A stretch of DNA of 64,000 bases from CAVSRC01 sp963730325 (GTDB lineage: Bacteria; Pseudomonadota; Alphaproteobacteria; Rhizobiales; Kaistiaceae). The stretch lies in the NCBI GenBank assembly GCA_963730325.1, contig CAVSRC010000019.1, positions 558,001 to 622,000 on the forward strand, in the 5' to 3' direction. Below the pieces are notes generated by a model. The model ran no database searches and was not told the DNA's origin. It worked only from the letters and a program-made list of their open reading frames with translations. This document shows, piece after piece, positions 45,492-55,113 of this stretch (its first letter is position 1; every line of letters begins with the position of its first letter). Both the position numbers and the translations under genes were made by a program.

Positions 45492-46328
45492 TTACGCCGC
45501 CTTGCCCGCGGCTGCTTCGCGCGCGGCCTCGTCGCGGGCGCGGCGGCGCTCGACCATCTTCACCGACACAATGGACCCCTCGTAGAGAAGCAGCGTCGGC
45601 AGGGCGAGGCCGAATTGCGAGATGATGTCCGGCGGGGTGAGCACCGCGGCGGCGACGAAGGCGAGCACGATGGCGTAGCGCCGGCCGGACTTCAGCATGT
45701 CGGAGTTGACGATGCCGATGCGCGCCAGCAGCGTGAGGACAACCGGAAGCTGGAAGACGACCCCGAAGGCGAGGATCAGCGTCATGATCAGGCCGAGATA
45801 CTCGTCGACCTTGGGCAACAGGTTGATCGACGCCACGCCGCTGCCGCCGGGCTGCTCCAGCGACAGGAAGAAGCGCATGGCCAGCGGCATCAGGATGGTG
45901 CCCACCACCAGGGCGCCGATGGTGAACAGCACCGGCGTGGCGATCAGATAGGGCACGAAGGACTGGCGCTCGTTCTTGTAGAGGCCGGGCGCCACGAACT
46001 TGTAGATCTGGATGGCGATCACCGGGAAGGCGATGAACAGCGCCCCGAACAGCGCCACCTTCATCTGGGTGATGAAATATTCCTGCGGCGCCGTGTAGAT
46101 CAGGCGCGGCACGTCGCCGTGCGCGCTCGCCGCCCAGACATAGGGGATGAGCAGGATGTTGTAGATCTGCTTGGCGAAGATGAAGCAGATGACGAAGGCG
46201 ATCAGCACCGCGATGATGGCGCGGATCAGCCGCTGGCGCAGTTCGATCAGGTGCGAGAGCAGCGGCGCGCGGCTCGCCTCGACCTCGTCTTCATCCGGCG
46301 GTGTCGCCGCCGCGTCCTTGTCGGTCAC
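45492..46328 (-). CDS. tatC: Sec-independent translocase subunit TatC
   Basis: 278 residues with six transmembrane helices. TatC binds twin-arginine signal peptides. The N-terminal APLLSHLIELRQRLIRAI, the periplasmic PQEYFITQMKVALFGALFIAFP and FALGALVVG-like helix (FTIGALVVGTI) are typical, and the chain ends with a basic tail. The start is GTG at 46328 and overlaps the stop of the alternative tatB frame (GTGA), which supports coupling to tatB. Confidence 0.95.
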   Translation of the reverse strand: MTDKDAAATPPDEDEVEASRAPLLSHLIELRQRLIRAIIAVLIAFVICFIFAKQIYNILLIPYVWAASAHGDVPRLIYTAPQEYFITQMKVALFGALFIAFPVIAIQIYKFVAPGLYKNERQSFVPYLIATPVLFTIGALVVGTILMPLAMRFFLSLEQPGGSGVASINLLPKVDEYLGLIMTLILAFGVVFQLPVVLTLLARIGIVNSDMLKSGRRYAIVLAFVAAAVLTPPDIISQFGLALPTLLLYEGSIVSVKMVERRRARDEAAREAAAGKAA

Positions 46329-46361
46329 GGCTTGACCTCGCCCGCTGCGGCGGTGGCCGGT

Positions 46362-46745
46362 TCAGGCGACGGCGCGGTCTCGACCGGCTCGGGCGCCGGC
46401 GTCTCGGTCATCGCCGGCGTCGCGGCTGCCGGCGCTTCGGCCGGCGCGGCAATGGCCGGCGTCGCCGGCTCCTTCACTGTCGAGGCTCTTGTCGATGTCG
46501 GCGCCGGTCTTGGCGACCTCTTCCTTGAGGCCCTTGCCGATCGCCTCGACGTCCTTGCGCACGTCCTCAAGCTCGGCCTCGCGCAGCGCTTCGTTGAACT
46601 GGCCCTGGAACTCGCGCGCCATGCGCTTCATCTTGCCGGCCCACTGGCCGACCGTGCGCATGACCCGCGGCAGGTCCTTGGGCCCGATGACGACAATCGC
46701 CACCACGGCGATTATCATAAGTTCGGTCCAGCCTATGTCGAACAT
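46362..46745 (-). CDS. tatB: Sec-independent translocase subunit TatB, probable frameshift in the tail
   Basis: The open frame encodes 127 residues. The single membrane helix and amphipathic helix are clear (MFDIGWTELMIIAVVAIVVIGPKDLPRVMRTVGQW, written here in one family motif with the usual IGPKDLPR turn). The C-terminal third in this frame is Gly/Asp/Arg-rich (GDAGHCRAGRSAGSRD) and unlike TatB. The next frame from 46482 gives a normal Pro/Ala/Glu tail (TVKEPATPAIAAPAEAPAAA) that ends at 46325, overlapping tatC. One extra base at 46481-46482 explains this, so the true gene is probably 46325-46745. TatB forms the receptor with TatC. Confidence 0.85.
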   Translation of the reverse strand: MFDIGWTELMIIAVVAIVVIGPKDLPRVMRTVGQWAGKMKRMAREFQGQFNEALREAELEDVRKDVEAIGKGLKEEVAKTGADIDKSLDSEGAGDAGHCRAGRSAGSRDAGDDRDAGARAGRDRAVA

Positions 46746-46813
46746 GCAGCAACGCTCGCGATCGCCCGCTCAGGTGGACGGCAAGACGGTCAGTCCGCGC
46801 GAGGGGGCGCGGA

Positions 46814-47023
46814 TCAGGCCTTGGTTTTCTCTTCCGGGACCGCCGCCTTGCTCTCGATCGGCTTGGCCGTCGTCGGCTCGTCGTCGTCATCGGCGAGCCC
46901 CTTCTTGAAGCTCTTCACGCCCTTGGCAACGTCGCCCATCAGGTCGGAGATCTTGCCCCGTCCGAAGAGGAGCATCACGACCACGATCACGACGAGCCAA
47001 TGCCATATGCTGAGACCACCCAT
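46814..47023 (-). CDS. tatA: Sec-independent translocase subunit TatA
   Basis: 69 residues. One N-terminal membrane helix (SIWHWLVVIVVVMLLFG) with the FGRGKISDLMGDVAKGVKSF hinge and amphipathic helix, then an acidic tail (DDDDEP). It forms the Tat pore. It starts the tatABC set, 68 bases before tatB, and lies 166 bases past scpB. Confidence 0.95.
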   Translation of the reverse strand: MGGLSIWHWLVVIVVVMLLFGRGKISDLMGDVAKGVKSFKKGLADDDDEPTTAKPIESKAAVPEEKTKA

Positions 47024-47189
47024 GGGTCACTCTCCCGATTTCATCCGTAGCTGCCGCACAAGCCCGCCTGCGGCAATTACCCGTTGCCATCATGTAGGGG
47101 CAATCGGCGACCTTGGCAAATGCGGGCTTTCAGCACGGTAACCGCCCGGCCGGGCGGTTAAACGCCGGGCCGGGTCCGCGGTTGGCCGG

Positions 47190-47897
47190 CTATTCCTCGG
47201 GCGTTTCGTCGGGCGCGCCGGTGTCGCCCTCGTCCAGCGGGTCCTCGTCCTCGGCCAGCCCTTCGCCCATAGTGGGCTCGGGCATCGAGAAATCGGCGGG
47301 AATCCGGGAATCGAGCAGGCCGGCGGCCTTCAGTTCCTCCGCACCGGGCAGGTCGGCGACGCTGTCGAGGCCGAAATGGGCGAGAAACGCCTCGGTGACG
47401 CCATAGGTCACCGGCCGGCCGGGCGAGCGGCGGCGGCCGCGCATCCTGATCCAGCCGGTCTCCATGAGCACGTCCAGCGTGCCCTTGCTGGTCGCCACAC
47501 CGCGGATCTCCTCGATGTCGGCGCGGGTCACCGGCTGGTGATAGGCGATGATCGCCAACGTCTCCAGCGCCGCGCGCGACAGCTTCTTCTGCTCCACCGC
47601 CTCGCGGGAGAGCAGGAAGGACAGATCGCCGGAGGTGCGGAACATCCATTTGCCCGCCACCTGCACCAGGTTGACGCCGCGCTCGCCGTAAAGCTCCTGG
47701 ATATCGCGCAGCAGCCCGGCAACGTCGGCGCCCTCCGGCATGCGACCGGCGATCTCGGCGGCCGACAACGGCTCGGCCGAGGCGAAGAGCAGCGCCTCCA
47801 CCATGCGCAGGTTCTGCCGTCTCTCCTCGGGGCTCTGGTTCATCGCGGTCGCATCGTTGTCGACGGCGATTACCACGGCGGCGCTTGAATTAGCCAT
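47190..47897 (-). CDS. scpB: Segregation and condensation protein B
   Basis: 235 residues. Two winged-helix domains (LRMVEALLFASAEPLSAAEIA; SRAALETLAIIAYHQPVTRADIEEIRGV) and RRRSPGRPVTYGVTEAFLAHFGL are the ScpB signatures, with an acidic C-terminal extension (DEDPLDEGDTG). It binds ScpA and SMC in chromosome condensation. The start MANSS at 47897 overlaps the end of scpA by eight bases. Confidence 0.95.
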   Translation of the reverse strand: MANSSAAVVIAVDNDATAMNQSPEERRQNLRMVEALLFASAEPLSAAEIAGRMPEGADVAGLLRDIQELYGERGVNLVQVAGKWMFRTSGDLSFLLSREAVEQKKLSRAALETLAIIAYHQPVTRADIEEIRGVATSKGTLDVLMETGWIRMRGRRRSPGRPVTYGVTEAFLAHFGLDSVADLPGAEELKAAGLLDSRIPADFSMPEPTMGEGLAEDEDPLDEGDTGAPDETPEE

Positions 47898-48726
47898 TTC
47901 CGTTCTCCGGGGTGACGAGGGCGACCGGCGGCGGCCGGTCGCGGACATAAAGCGGTTGGAAGTGCTCGGTCTGGCGCAGTTCCAGCCTGCCTTCGCGCAC
48001 CATTTCGAGGCTGGCGCCGAAGGCGCTCGCCGTCACGCTGCGGCGCATGGCGGGCGCAGTGAGATAGGGCGAGAACAGCACGTTCATCGGCGTCCACTCG
48101 GCGATCTTGCCGATCATGCGGGTGAGCGCGTCGCGCGCGTCCTGCAAGGACCAGACCTCGCGCAGGCGGACGAGATGCGCGTCGGCCCGCACGACGTTCT
48201 GGCGTGCGGTGGCGTAGGCGGTGAGCAGGTCGTAGAGCGTGGCCGTGTATTCGCCGCGCTTGACGATCTCGACCGGCTCCGGGTCGGCGCGGGCGAAGAC
48301 GTCGCGGCCGAGCCGGTCGCGATTGGCCAGGCGGCTCGCCGCGTCGCGCATGGCCTCCAGCCGGCGCAGGCGGAAGGCGAGTTCGGCGGCCAGCTCCTCG
48401 CCGGTCGGCTCCTCGCCGTCGCTATCCTGCGGCAGCAGCAGGCGCGACTTGAGATAGGCCAGCCACGCCGCCATCACCAGATAGTCGGCGGCCAGCTCCA
48501 GCCTCAGGCTGCGCGCCTCTTCGACATAGGTCAGGTACTGCTCGGCCAGCGCCAGGATCGAGATGCGCGTCAGGTCGACCTTCTGGCTGCGGGCCAGCGT
48601 CAGCAACAGATCGAGCGGTCCCTCGAAGCCGTCGACGTCGATGACCAGCGCGCGGTCGGCGTCGTCGACCTCGGTCGCCTCGTAGGCGGTCCACAGCTCT
48701 TCCTGATCGCGTTCTTCGGCGTTCAT
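47890..48726 (-). CDS. scpA: Segregation and condensation protein A
   Basis: 278 residues. Kleisin subunit of the SMC-ScpAB condensin. The N-terminal VDGFEGPLDLLLTLARSQKVDLTRISILALAEQYL is the kleisin SMC-binding motif, followed by YLVMAAWLAYLKSRLLLP, with a winged-helix C-terminus. It starts eight bases past nagZ, placing condensin genes in one transcript with the cell-wall recycling gene. Confidence 0.95.
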   Translation of the reverse strand: MNAEERDQEELWTAYEATEVDDADRALVIDVDGFEGPLDLLLTLARSQKVDLTRISILALAEQYLTYVEEARSLRLELAADYLVMAAWLAYLKSRLLLPQDSDGEEPTGEELAAELAFRLRRLEAMRDAASRLANRDRLGRDVFARADPEPVEIVKRGEYTATLYDLLTAYATARQNVVRADAHLVRLREVWSLQDARDALTRMIGKIAEWTPMNVLFSPYLTAPAMRRSVTASAFGASLEMVREGRLELRQTEHFQPLYVRDRPPPVALVTPENGNG

Positions 48727-48734
48727 GGCCGATC

Positions 48735-49760
48735 CTAACTCACAATCGGCGCGCCAAAGGGCGCGAGCAGCGCGCGATAGTCCTCACGCGCTGCCGCGCG
48801 ATCGAACGGCACCGGCTCCCGCCTTGCCCGCAACGCGCGGGTGGCGCGCTCACCTGAAAGTCCGGCCAGCTCCGGCGCCGCGTCGGCGACCGCTTGCATC
48901 TCCTCGGCCCGACCGTTGCAGTGAAGCACGATATCGCAGCCAGCGGCATAGATGGCCGCCGCTCTGTCGCGGTAATCCCCAGAAAGTGCATGCATCGACA
49001 CGTCGTCGCTCAAAAGCAGCCCGTCGAAACCGATTCGTTTCCTGATGATATCCCGGATCACCACCGGCGAGACGGTGGCCGGCCGGCCGGGGTCGATGGC
49101 GCTGTAGACGATGTGGGCGGTCATCGCCATGGGCAGGTCGGCAAGCGCGGAAAACGGCGCAAAATCGCTCGTTTCCAGGGTTTCGGCGTCATCGCCCACC
49201 ACCGGCAGGCCAATATGGCTGTCCGAGGTCGCCCGCCCCTGGCCGGGCAGATGCTTCATCACCGGCAGCACGCCGCCGTCCATCAGCCCGTCGGCGAGCG
49301 CCCGGCCGAGGGCCGTGACGCGCGCCGGATCGCCGCCGAAGGAGCGGTCGCCGATGGCCTGGCTGGTGCCGGGGACGGATACGTCGAGCACCGGGGCGCA
49401 ATCCACGTCGATGCCGAGATCGGTGAGGTCGGCGGCGATCAGCCGCCCATGCAGCCAGGCGGCGTGCAACCCCGCCGCCGGATCGGTTGCATGCAGTGCG
49501 GCGATCACGGCAGCCGCCGGATAGTCCGGCCAGTGCGGCGGCTTCAGCCGCCGCACGCGGCCGCCCTCCTGGTCGATCAGCACCGGCGCATCGGCGCGGC
49601 CGACCGCCTCGCGGAAGGCGGTCGTGAGCGCGCGCAACTCGTCGGGCGCGCGGCAATTGCGCTGGAACAGGATCAGGCCGAACGGCTGTTCGTGACGATA
49701 GAACGCGATCTCGTCACGGCTCAGCACCGGTCCGGCACAGCCGCAGATGAAGGCCTTCAC
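48735..49760 (-). CDS. nagZ: Beta-N-acetylhexosaminidase NagZ
   Basis: 341 residues, glycoside hydrolase family 3, cytoplasmic. It removes GlcNAc from anhydro-muropeptides in peptidoglycan recycling. DQEGGRVRRLK, the KHLPGQGRATSDSHIGLP loop with its catalytic Asp/His dyad, and the nucleophile in LLSDDVSMHAL are all seen. The start is GTG at 49760 (KAFICGCAGPVL) with GGAGGG upstream. It is downstream of a SPOR-domain protein gene and just before scpA. Confidence 0.94.
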   Translation of the reverse strand: MKAFICGCAGPVLSRDEIAFYRHEQPFGLILFQRNCRAPDELRALTTAFREAVGRADAPVLIDQEGGRVRRLKPPHWPDYPAAAVIAALHATDPAAGLHAAWLHGRLIAADLTDLGIDVDCAPVLDVSVPGTSQAIGDRSFGGDPARVTALGRALADGLMDGGVLPVMKHLPGQGRATSDSHIGLPVVGDDAETLETSDFAPFSALADLPMAMTAHIVYSAIDPGRPATVSPVVIRDIIRKRIGFDGLLLSDDVSMHALSGDYRDRAAAIYAAGCDIVLHCNGRAEEMQAVADAAPELAGLSGERATRALRARREPVPFDRAAAREDYRALLAPFGAPIVS

Positions 49761-49789
49761 GCCGCCCTCCGTCGGGGAAACGGTCCCGC

Positions 49790-51925
49790 TCAGCGGGTCG
49801 CCAGGATGCAGTCGCCGCCCGCGTTCTTCAGCTCGTTGCACAGGCTCTGGGCATTGGCCGAGGCGAACGGTCCGACGCGCACGCGGTAATAGGTGCCGCG
49901 ATCGCCGAGGTCGGCGCGCTGGACGTCGATGTCGTAGCCGCCGAGGATCGAGGGATAGCGCGCCTGCAGGTCACGGAAGGTCGCCTGCGCGGCATCCTGA
50001 GAACGCTGCGAGGAGACCTGCACCATCATGCCGCCGGCAACCAGCGGCATGGCGCCCTGCCCGCCGCCAGAGGCGACCTGATTGGCCGATTTGCCGGTGC
50101 CCGGCGTCAGGTCGATGGGGCCGCCGTCGCCGCCGGTGGCGACCACCTTGGGTTTCGGCGTCGGTGCCGGGGTCGCAACCGTTGTCGCGGGCTCCGGCGC
50201 TGCCGGCGGTGCCGGCGTTTCGGCCGCACTGTCGGGATTGGGGGTGATCGACAGCTCCTGCCCGCCCGTCCCGCCGGCAATCGCCGCGGTATCGTCATTG
50301 GTCGGAACCGGCGCCACATCGGGCACATCGACCGTGTCCGACGGCGCCGCCATGGCATCGGCAGAGGCCGGTGCGTCGCCCTCGGCAGGCACCGCATCGC
50401 TCGACACGATCGTGCCGTCCGGCCGCACGATCACCGTGCGTACCTTGCGCGGACCGATCGATTGACCGGTGTCGCCATCGTTCATGGCCATCGCGGCGCC
50501 GTCATCGCCGGAATCGGCGGTGCCGGCCGCGTCCGGCGCTTCGGTTGTCGGCCCGCCGGGCAGGATGACCCGTGCGATCGGATTGTCGGTGTCGGTCGAG
50601 GGAACGTCGGCGATCTGTTCGTCGCCGGGCGTCACCAGCGTGGTATCGGCCGGTCCGCCACTGGCGCCGGAATCGACGCGGTCATAGATCAGCTTGTTCG
50701 GCTGGTCGCCGCCGGCCGATGGCGGCTCGGGCGGCGCGATCTTGGTGGGGCCGGCATCGGCGGTGATGATCGGCGGCGCGCCGTTGCTGCTGCTGCCGGG
50801 CCTGAGCAGGATGAAACCCAGCACGCCGATGAGGACGAGCGCCAGGATGCCGGCGATCGCCGCCAGCGCCCGCGGCACGCCACGCTTGCGCAGGGGCGCC
50901 AGCTCGTCGTCATCCGGATAGGGCGGCACCTCGGCATCGTCGCCGTAACCGGGCACCAGATCGAAGGCGTCGAGCGGAAACTCGTCGGTGGCATCCTCGC
51001 CCTCGAGGGCAAAGGGCAGGCCCTCGCCGAAGGGGATGTCCTCTTCGTCGGCCGCCGGCGGCGGGGCCGGCTGGCTGGCCGGCGGCTGCGCCGGCTGGTT
51101 GGCGGCACGCGGCGGCGCGAAGCGGCTGGCAGCACTCGCCTGCGGTTTCGGCGGCTCGGCCGGCCTGTCCCAGCGCGACGGTCTGGCCGCCGCCGACGCC
51201 GGCCTTTCGGGCAGCGGGGTCTCCGGAGCCGCAGTCACGCGCACCTGCGGCGGCGCGGTCGGGCGCAGGGTGAAGTTGCCGACGTCGACCTTGTTCGGAT
51301 CGGCCGGTGCGGCCGAGGCCGGCGGCGGCGGAGCGGCGCGCTCACGCGGCGGCGGAGCGGCCGGGGCCGCCGGTTGGCGCGGCGGTGGCGCCTGCTGGAT
51401 GGGTAGCCGTGCGGCAGCCGGGACGCGCGGCGGCGCGGCCTGTTGCGGCGGCGGCGCCGCGTGCACCGGCGGAGAGGTCGGCTGACGCGGCTCGGGTTCC
51501 GGTTGCGGCGGCCGTGCCGGCTCGGCCGGCGGTTCATAGGCCGGCGGCGGTGGCGGGGCGGCGGCGGCAGGCGGCAGCGGTGGAGGCATTCTCGGTGCCG
51601 GCGGCGGCTCCGCCCGTTCCGGCTCGATTGCTTCCTTCACCGCGGCAAAGGATTGTTGCAGGTCGCTCAGCAATTCCGCTTCGAGATCGCCGAGAATGTC
51701 CGGCTCCGGTGGTGCCGGCCTGGCCGGTTCGGGTGGCGGTGCCGGCCGTGCGCGCTGCGGCGCCGCCCCAGCGGGTGCGGCGCCAGCGCCCGCACCGCGT
51801 CCGGAGACGATCCGGGCCAGTTCGAACAGCGGGTCGTCACTCGCGGCGGTGTCCTGATGAGAGTCCGATCCCTTGCGGTCAGCATTCGGCCGCACGGTGA
51901 CTTTCGGGTCGTACCGGTCCGCCAT
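49790..51925 (-). CDS. SPOR-domain membrane protein with long Pro/Ala-rich cytoplasmic region
   Basis: 711 residues. The first 340 are a Pro/Ala-rich disordered cytoplasmic region, one membrane helix lies at about 350-372 (ALAAIAGILALVLIGVLGFIL), and a second Asp/Pro-rich periplasmic linker runs up to a C-terminal SPOR domain (about 632-711: GGMMVQVSSQRSQDAAQATF to VRVGPFASANAQSLCNELK). SPOR domains bind denuded glycan strands at the septum, so a division or envelope role is likely. It stands between argS and nagZ, a conserved alphaproteobacterial position. Confidence 0.9.
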   Translation of the reverse strand: MADRYDPKVTVRPNADRKGSDSHQDTAASDDPLFELARIVSGRGAGAGAAPAGAAPQRARPAPPPEPARPAPPEPDILGDLEAELLSDLQQSFAAVKEAIEPERAEPPPAPRMPPPLPPAAAAPPPPPAYEPPAEPARPPQPEPEPRQPTSPPVHAAPPPQQAAPPRVPAAARLPIQQAPPPRQPAAPAAPPPRERAAPPPPASAAPADPNKVDVGNFTLRPTAPPQVRVTAAPETPLPERPASAAARPSRWDRPAEPPKPQASAASRFAPPRAANQPAQPPASQPAPPPAADEEDIPFGEGLPFALEGEDATDEFPLDAFDLVPGYGDDAEVPPYPDDDELAPLRKRGVPRALAAIAGILALVLIGVLGFILLRPGSSSNGAPPIITADAGPTKIAPPEPPSAGGDQPNKLIYDRVDSGASGGPADTTLVTPGDEQIADVPSTDTDNPIARVILPGGPTTEAPDAAGTADSGDDGAAMAMNDGDTGQSIGPRKVRTVIVRPDGTIVSSDAVPAEGDAPASADAMAAPSDTVDVPDVAPVPTNDDTAAIAGGTGGQELSITPNPDSAAETPAPPAAPEPATTVATPAPTPKPKVVATGGDGGPIDLTPGTGKSANQVASGGGQGAMPLVAGGMMVQVSSQRSQDAAQATFRDLQARYPSILGGYDIDVQRADLGDRGTYYRVRVGPFASANAQSLCNELKNAGGDCILATR

Positions 51926-51979
51926 TCCGTCGCATACCCCAGATTACTCGGCCCCCGCTTCCGCTTGAGCCGTCGGCCC

Positions 51980-53740
51980 CTAGCGCATTTCTATTGGCGC
52001 GCCAACTCCAAGCATAGCCAATCCCGACGACAACACCAGTTTTGTGGCGTGAATGAGGGCAAGACGCGCCAGCGTCGTAGCCGGGTCAGCCGGGTTGATA
52101 AACCGCAATTGCGGCAACTCCTTGCCACGATTCCAGTGGGCGTGGAACTCGGACGCCAGGTCGTGCAGGTAGAAGGCGACCCGGTGCGGCTCGTGGGCCG
52201 CCGCAGCCGCTTCGATCACCCGGGGATATTCCGCCAAACGGCGGATTATGGTCATTTCGCCGCTGTCGGTGAGGCGCTCGAACGGCGCCCCGGCAAGCAC
52301 CTCATCGTCGCTGGCCAGGTCCGGGAGTTCGTGCCCGGCCTGGCGGAACACCGACGCTGTACGCGCATGAGCGTATTGCACGTAGAAGACCGGATTGTCC
52401 CGCGACTGCTCGGTGACTTTTTCGAAGTCGAAATCGAGCGGCGCGTCGTTCTTGCGGAAGATCATCATGAAACGAATCGGGTCGCGGCCGACCTCCTCGA
52501 CCACGTCGCGCAGCGTGACGAACTCGCCGGACCGCTTCGACATCTTCACCGGCTCGCCGGCCCTGAGCAGCCGCACGAGCTGGCAGATCTTGATGTCGAT
52601 CGAGCCCTCGCCGCCGGTGATCGCCTTCACCACCGCCTGCATGCGCTTGATGTAGCCGCCATGGTCGGCGCCGAGCACGTCGATCATGTCGACGAAGCCG
52701 CGCCGGAACTTGTCGTAGTGATAGGCGATGTCGGAGGCGAAATAGGTGTAGCTGCCGTCCGATTTCTTCAGCGGGCGGTCGACGTCGTCGCCATATTCGG
52801 TCGCCCGGAACAGCGTCTGCTCGCGGTCCTCCCAGTCCTCCGGCAACTGCCCCTTGGGCGGCGGCAGGCGGCCCTCATAGATCAGCCCCTTGCCCGCCAG
52901 CCAGTCGATCGCCTCGGCCACCCGGTCATGGGTGCCGTCGTTGAGCGACCGCTCGGAGAAGAAGACCTCGTGGCGGATGCCGAGTTCAGCGAGGTCGGCG
53001 CGGATCAGGTCCATCATCGCCGCCACGGTGATCTCGCGCACCTGCGACAGCCATTCGTCTTCGGGCCGGTCGAGGAGCGCGTTGCCGAAGCGGCGCATCA
53101 GCGTCTCGCCGACCGGCTTGAGGTAGTCGCCCGGATAAAGCCCCTCGGGCATGGCGCCGATGTCCTCGCCGAGCGCCTCGCGGTAACGCAGATAGGCCGA
53201 GCGGGCGAGCGTATCGACCTGGGCGCCGGCATCGTTGATGTAGTATTCGCGGGCCACGTCGTAGCCGGCAAAGGCGAGCAGCGAGGCCAGCGCATCGCCG
53301 AAAACGGCGCCGCGGGTATGGCCGACATGCATGGGGCCGGTGGGGTTGGCCGAGACATATTCGACGTTGATCCGGCGTCCGCCGCCCATGGCGCTGCGGC
53401 CATAGTCGGCGCCGGCCGCGATCATGGCGGCAAGCGCGCCGTGCCAGTAGCCCGGATTCAGCCGCAGGTTGATGAAGCCCGGCCCGGCCACTTCCGCCGT
53501 CTCGATGTCCGGGTCCTCGGCAAGACGCACGGCAATGCGCGTCGCCAGGTCGCGCGGCTTGAGGCCGAGCGGCTTGGCCAGCACCATGGCGACGTTGGTG
53601 GAGAGATCGCCGTGGCTGGCGTCGCGCGGCGGCTCCACCAGAACCCGGTCGAGATCGCGTTCGACAGAGCTATTCTGTTGATTGACAATGACTTCTACCG
53701 CGCTCTTCACGCGACTTGTAAAATCATGAAAGATATTCAT
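51980..53740 (-). CDS. argS: Arginyl-tRNA synthetase
   Basis: 586 residues, class I synthetase. The N-terminal Add1 domain, then the HIGH-type motif HVGH at 138-141 within NPTGPMHVGHTRGAVFGDA, the KMSKRSG loop and a C-terminal DALR anticodon-binding domain (ARTASVFRQAG to the end). The length is normal. The gene upstream in most relatives is dgt; here a 5-kb module (53.9-58.7 kb) separates them. Confidence 0.96.
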   Translation of the reverse strand: MNIFHDFTSRVKSAVEVIVNQQNSSVERDLDRVLVEPPRDASHGDLSTNVAMVLAKPLGLKPRDLATRIAVRLAEDPDIETAEVAGPGFINLRLNPGYWHGALAAMIAAGADYGRSAMGGGRRINVEYVSANPTGPMHVGHTRGAVFGDALASLLAFAGYDVAREYYINDAGAQVDTLARSAYLRYREALGEDIGAMPEGLYPGDYLKPVGETLMRRFGNALLDRPEDEWLSQVREITVAAMMDLIRADLAELGIRHEVFFSERSLNDGTHDRVAEAIDWLAGKGLIYEGRLPPPKGQLPEDWEDREQTLFRATEYGDDVDRPLKKSDGSYTYFASDIAYHYDKFRRGFVDMIDVLGADHGGYIKRMQAVVKAITGGEGSIDIKICQLVRLLRAGEPVKMSKRSGEFVTLRDVVEEVGRDPIRFMMIFRKNDAPLDFDFEKVTEQSRDNPVFYVQYAHARTASVFRQAGHELPDLASDDEVLAGAPFERLTDSGEMTIIRRLAEYPRVIEAAAAAHEPHRVAFYLHDLASEFHAHWNRGKELPQLRFINPADPATTLARLALIHATKLVLSSGLAMLGVGAPIEMR

Positions 53741-53960
53741 TGGGTGGCCGGAAAGATGACGGCGAATGGCAGCGCGGACTAGCCCAATTCGCCCCCCGCG
53801 TCAAACAAGCAGCCGCTGCCGTTTCGGTAGAAAAACCGCAATAGTGTCCGCCGTTTGTACCTTTCGGCAAAATACCGAAAATTAGAACAAGTAAATAACT
53901 GATTCTTCACACCCCCCACCCTAATGACGGTAGCAGACAGCGCTTGCCATGGAGGTGGAC

Positions 53961-55109
53961 ATGCAGGCGAATCTGTTGGCTTGGCATGCGGATAGTGGCT
54001 GGCAAAGTGAGCGCAGCCCGTCCGCTGGTGGAAATCTTGTGTTCTATTTCGGCTCGCGTTCGGCGCTCGAGTCCGGCGAACGCTATGCCGAGATCAGGGA
54101 CATGTTCCCCGAGGCGCATGTGGTCGGTTGCTCCACCGGCGGCCAGATCCTCGGCGACGAAGTGTCAGATGACGATATCGCGGCCGTGGTCCTGTCCTTC
54201 GACCGGACGCGGCTCGGCGTCGCCTGGCACACGGTGGCGAGCCCCGACGATTCTCACGCATCAGGCAAGGCACTCGGCGAAGCGCTGAGACGCGACGACC
54301 TCGCCGGCGTCTTCATCCTGTCAGACGGATTCAACGTCAACGGCAGCGCACTGTGCTGCGGGCTCGCCTCGGCCGTGGGGCCGTCAGTGCCGATCACCGG
54401 CGGCCTCGCCGGAGACGGTCCGGAATTCTCTTCGACGCTGGTCGGGGTCGACGACGTGCCGCGCAGTAATTCCATCGGCGCAGTCGGCTTCTACGGTGAA
54501 GCCATCCGCATCGGCTTCGGCTATGGCGGCGGCTGGGATGTGTTCGGCCCGCACCGGCGCATCACGCGCTCGTCGGGCAACGTCCTTTACGAACTCGATG
54601 GCAAGCCGGCGCTCGACCTCTACGAGCGCTATCTTGGCGAGGAGGAATCGTCCGGCCTGCCGAGCACCGGGCTATTGTTCCCGCTGCGCATCCACGACGT
54701 CGACGCGCCGGACATGGCGGTCGTGCGCACGATCCTCGCCGTCGATCGCGAGCAGCGTTCGATGACCTTTGCCGGCGACATGCCCGAGGGCTGGGTGGCG
54801 CAGCTCATGCGCGGCACCTTCAACCGGCTCGCCGCCGGCGCCGCCGCGGCGGCGCGCACGGCGCATCCGCCAGCCGTGAACCTCGACGGCGACGAACTTG
54901 CCCTGCTGGTGAGCTGCATCGGCCGCCGCCTGCTGCTCGGCCAACAGATCGTCGATGAGGTCGAAGCCGTCGGCAGCGCGCTTGGCCAGGGCGTGCACCG
55001 CATCGGCTTCTATTCCAATGGCGAGATCTCGCCGCACGCCGCATCCGGCGTCTGCCAGCTTCACAACCAGACGATGACCATCACCACCATTCACGAGGCC
55101 GCGGGGTAA
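53961..55109 (+). CDS. FIST-domain sensor protein
   Basis: 382 residues. A FIST_N domain (about 20-200: GNLVFYFGSRSALESG, VVGCSTGGQILGDEV, VPITGGLAGDGPEFSSTLV) followed by FIST_C (about 210-350: GPHRRITRSSGNVLYELDG, ALDLYERYLG, LRIHDVDAPDMAVVRTIL). FIST proteins are proposed small-ligand, perhaps amino-acid, sensors in signalling systems. I choose ATG 53961, because GGAGGTGG precedes it; ATG 53949 would add four residues and overlap that site. A GGDEF/EAL gene follows after four bases, so they form a probable ligand-to-c-di-GMP pair. Confidence 0.88.
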   Translation: MQANLLAWHADSGWQSERSPSAGGNLVFYFGSRSALESGERYAEIRDMFPEAHVVGCSTGGQILGDEVSDDDIAAVVLSFDRTRLGVAWHTVASPDDSHASGKALGEALRRDDLAGVFILSDGFNVNGSALCCGLASAVGPSVPITGGLAGDGPEFSSTLVGVDDVPRSNSIGAVGFYGEAIRIGFGYGGGWDVFGPHRRITRSSGNVLYELDGKPALDLYERYLGEEESSGLPSTGLLFPLRIHDVDAPDMAVVRTILAVDREQRSMTFAGDMPEGWVAQLMRGTFNRLAAGAAAAARTAHPPAVNLDGDELALLVSCIGRRLLLGQQIVDEVEAVGSALGQGVHRIGFYSNGEISPHAASGVCQLHNQTMTITTIHEAAG

Positions 55110-55113
55110 GGGC

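Noticed and set aside
44304..47141. 945-codon plus-strand open frame across serS and the tat genes
   Set aside because: It spans several genes and a repeat-filled intergenic region; no domain is recognisable.
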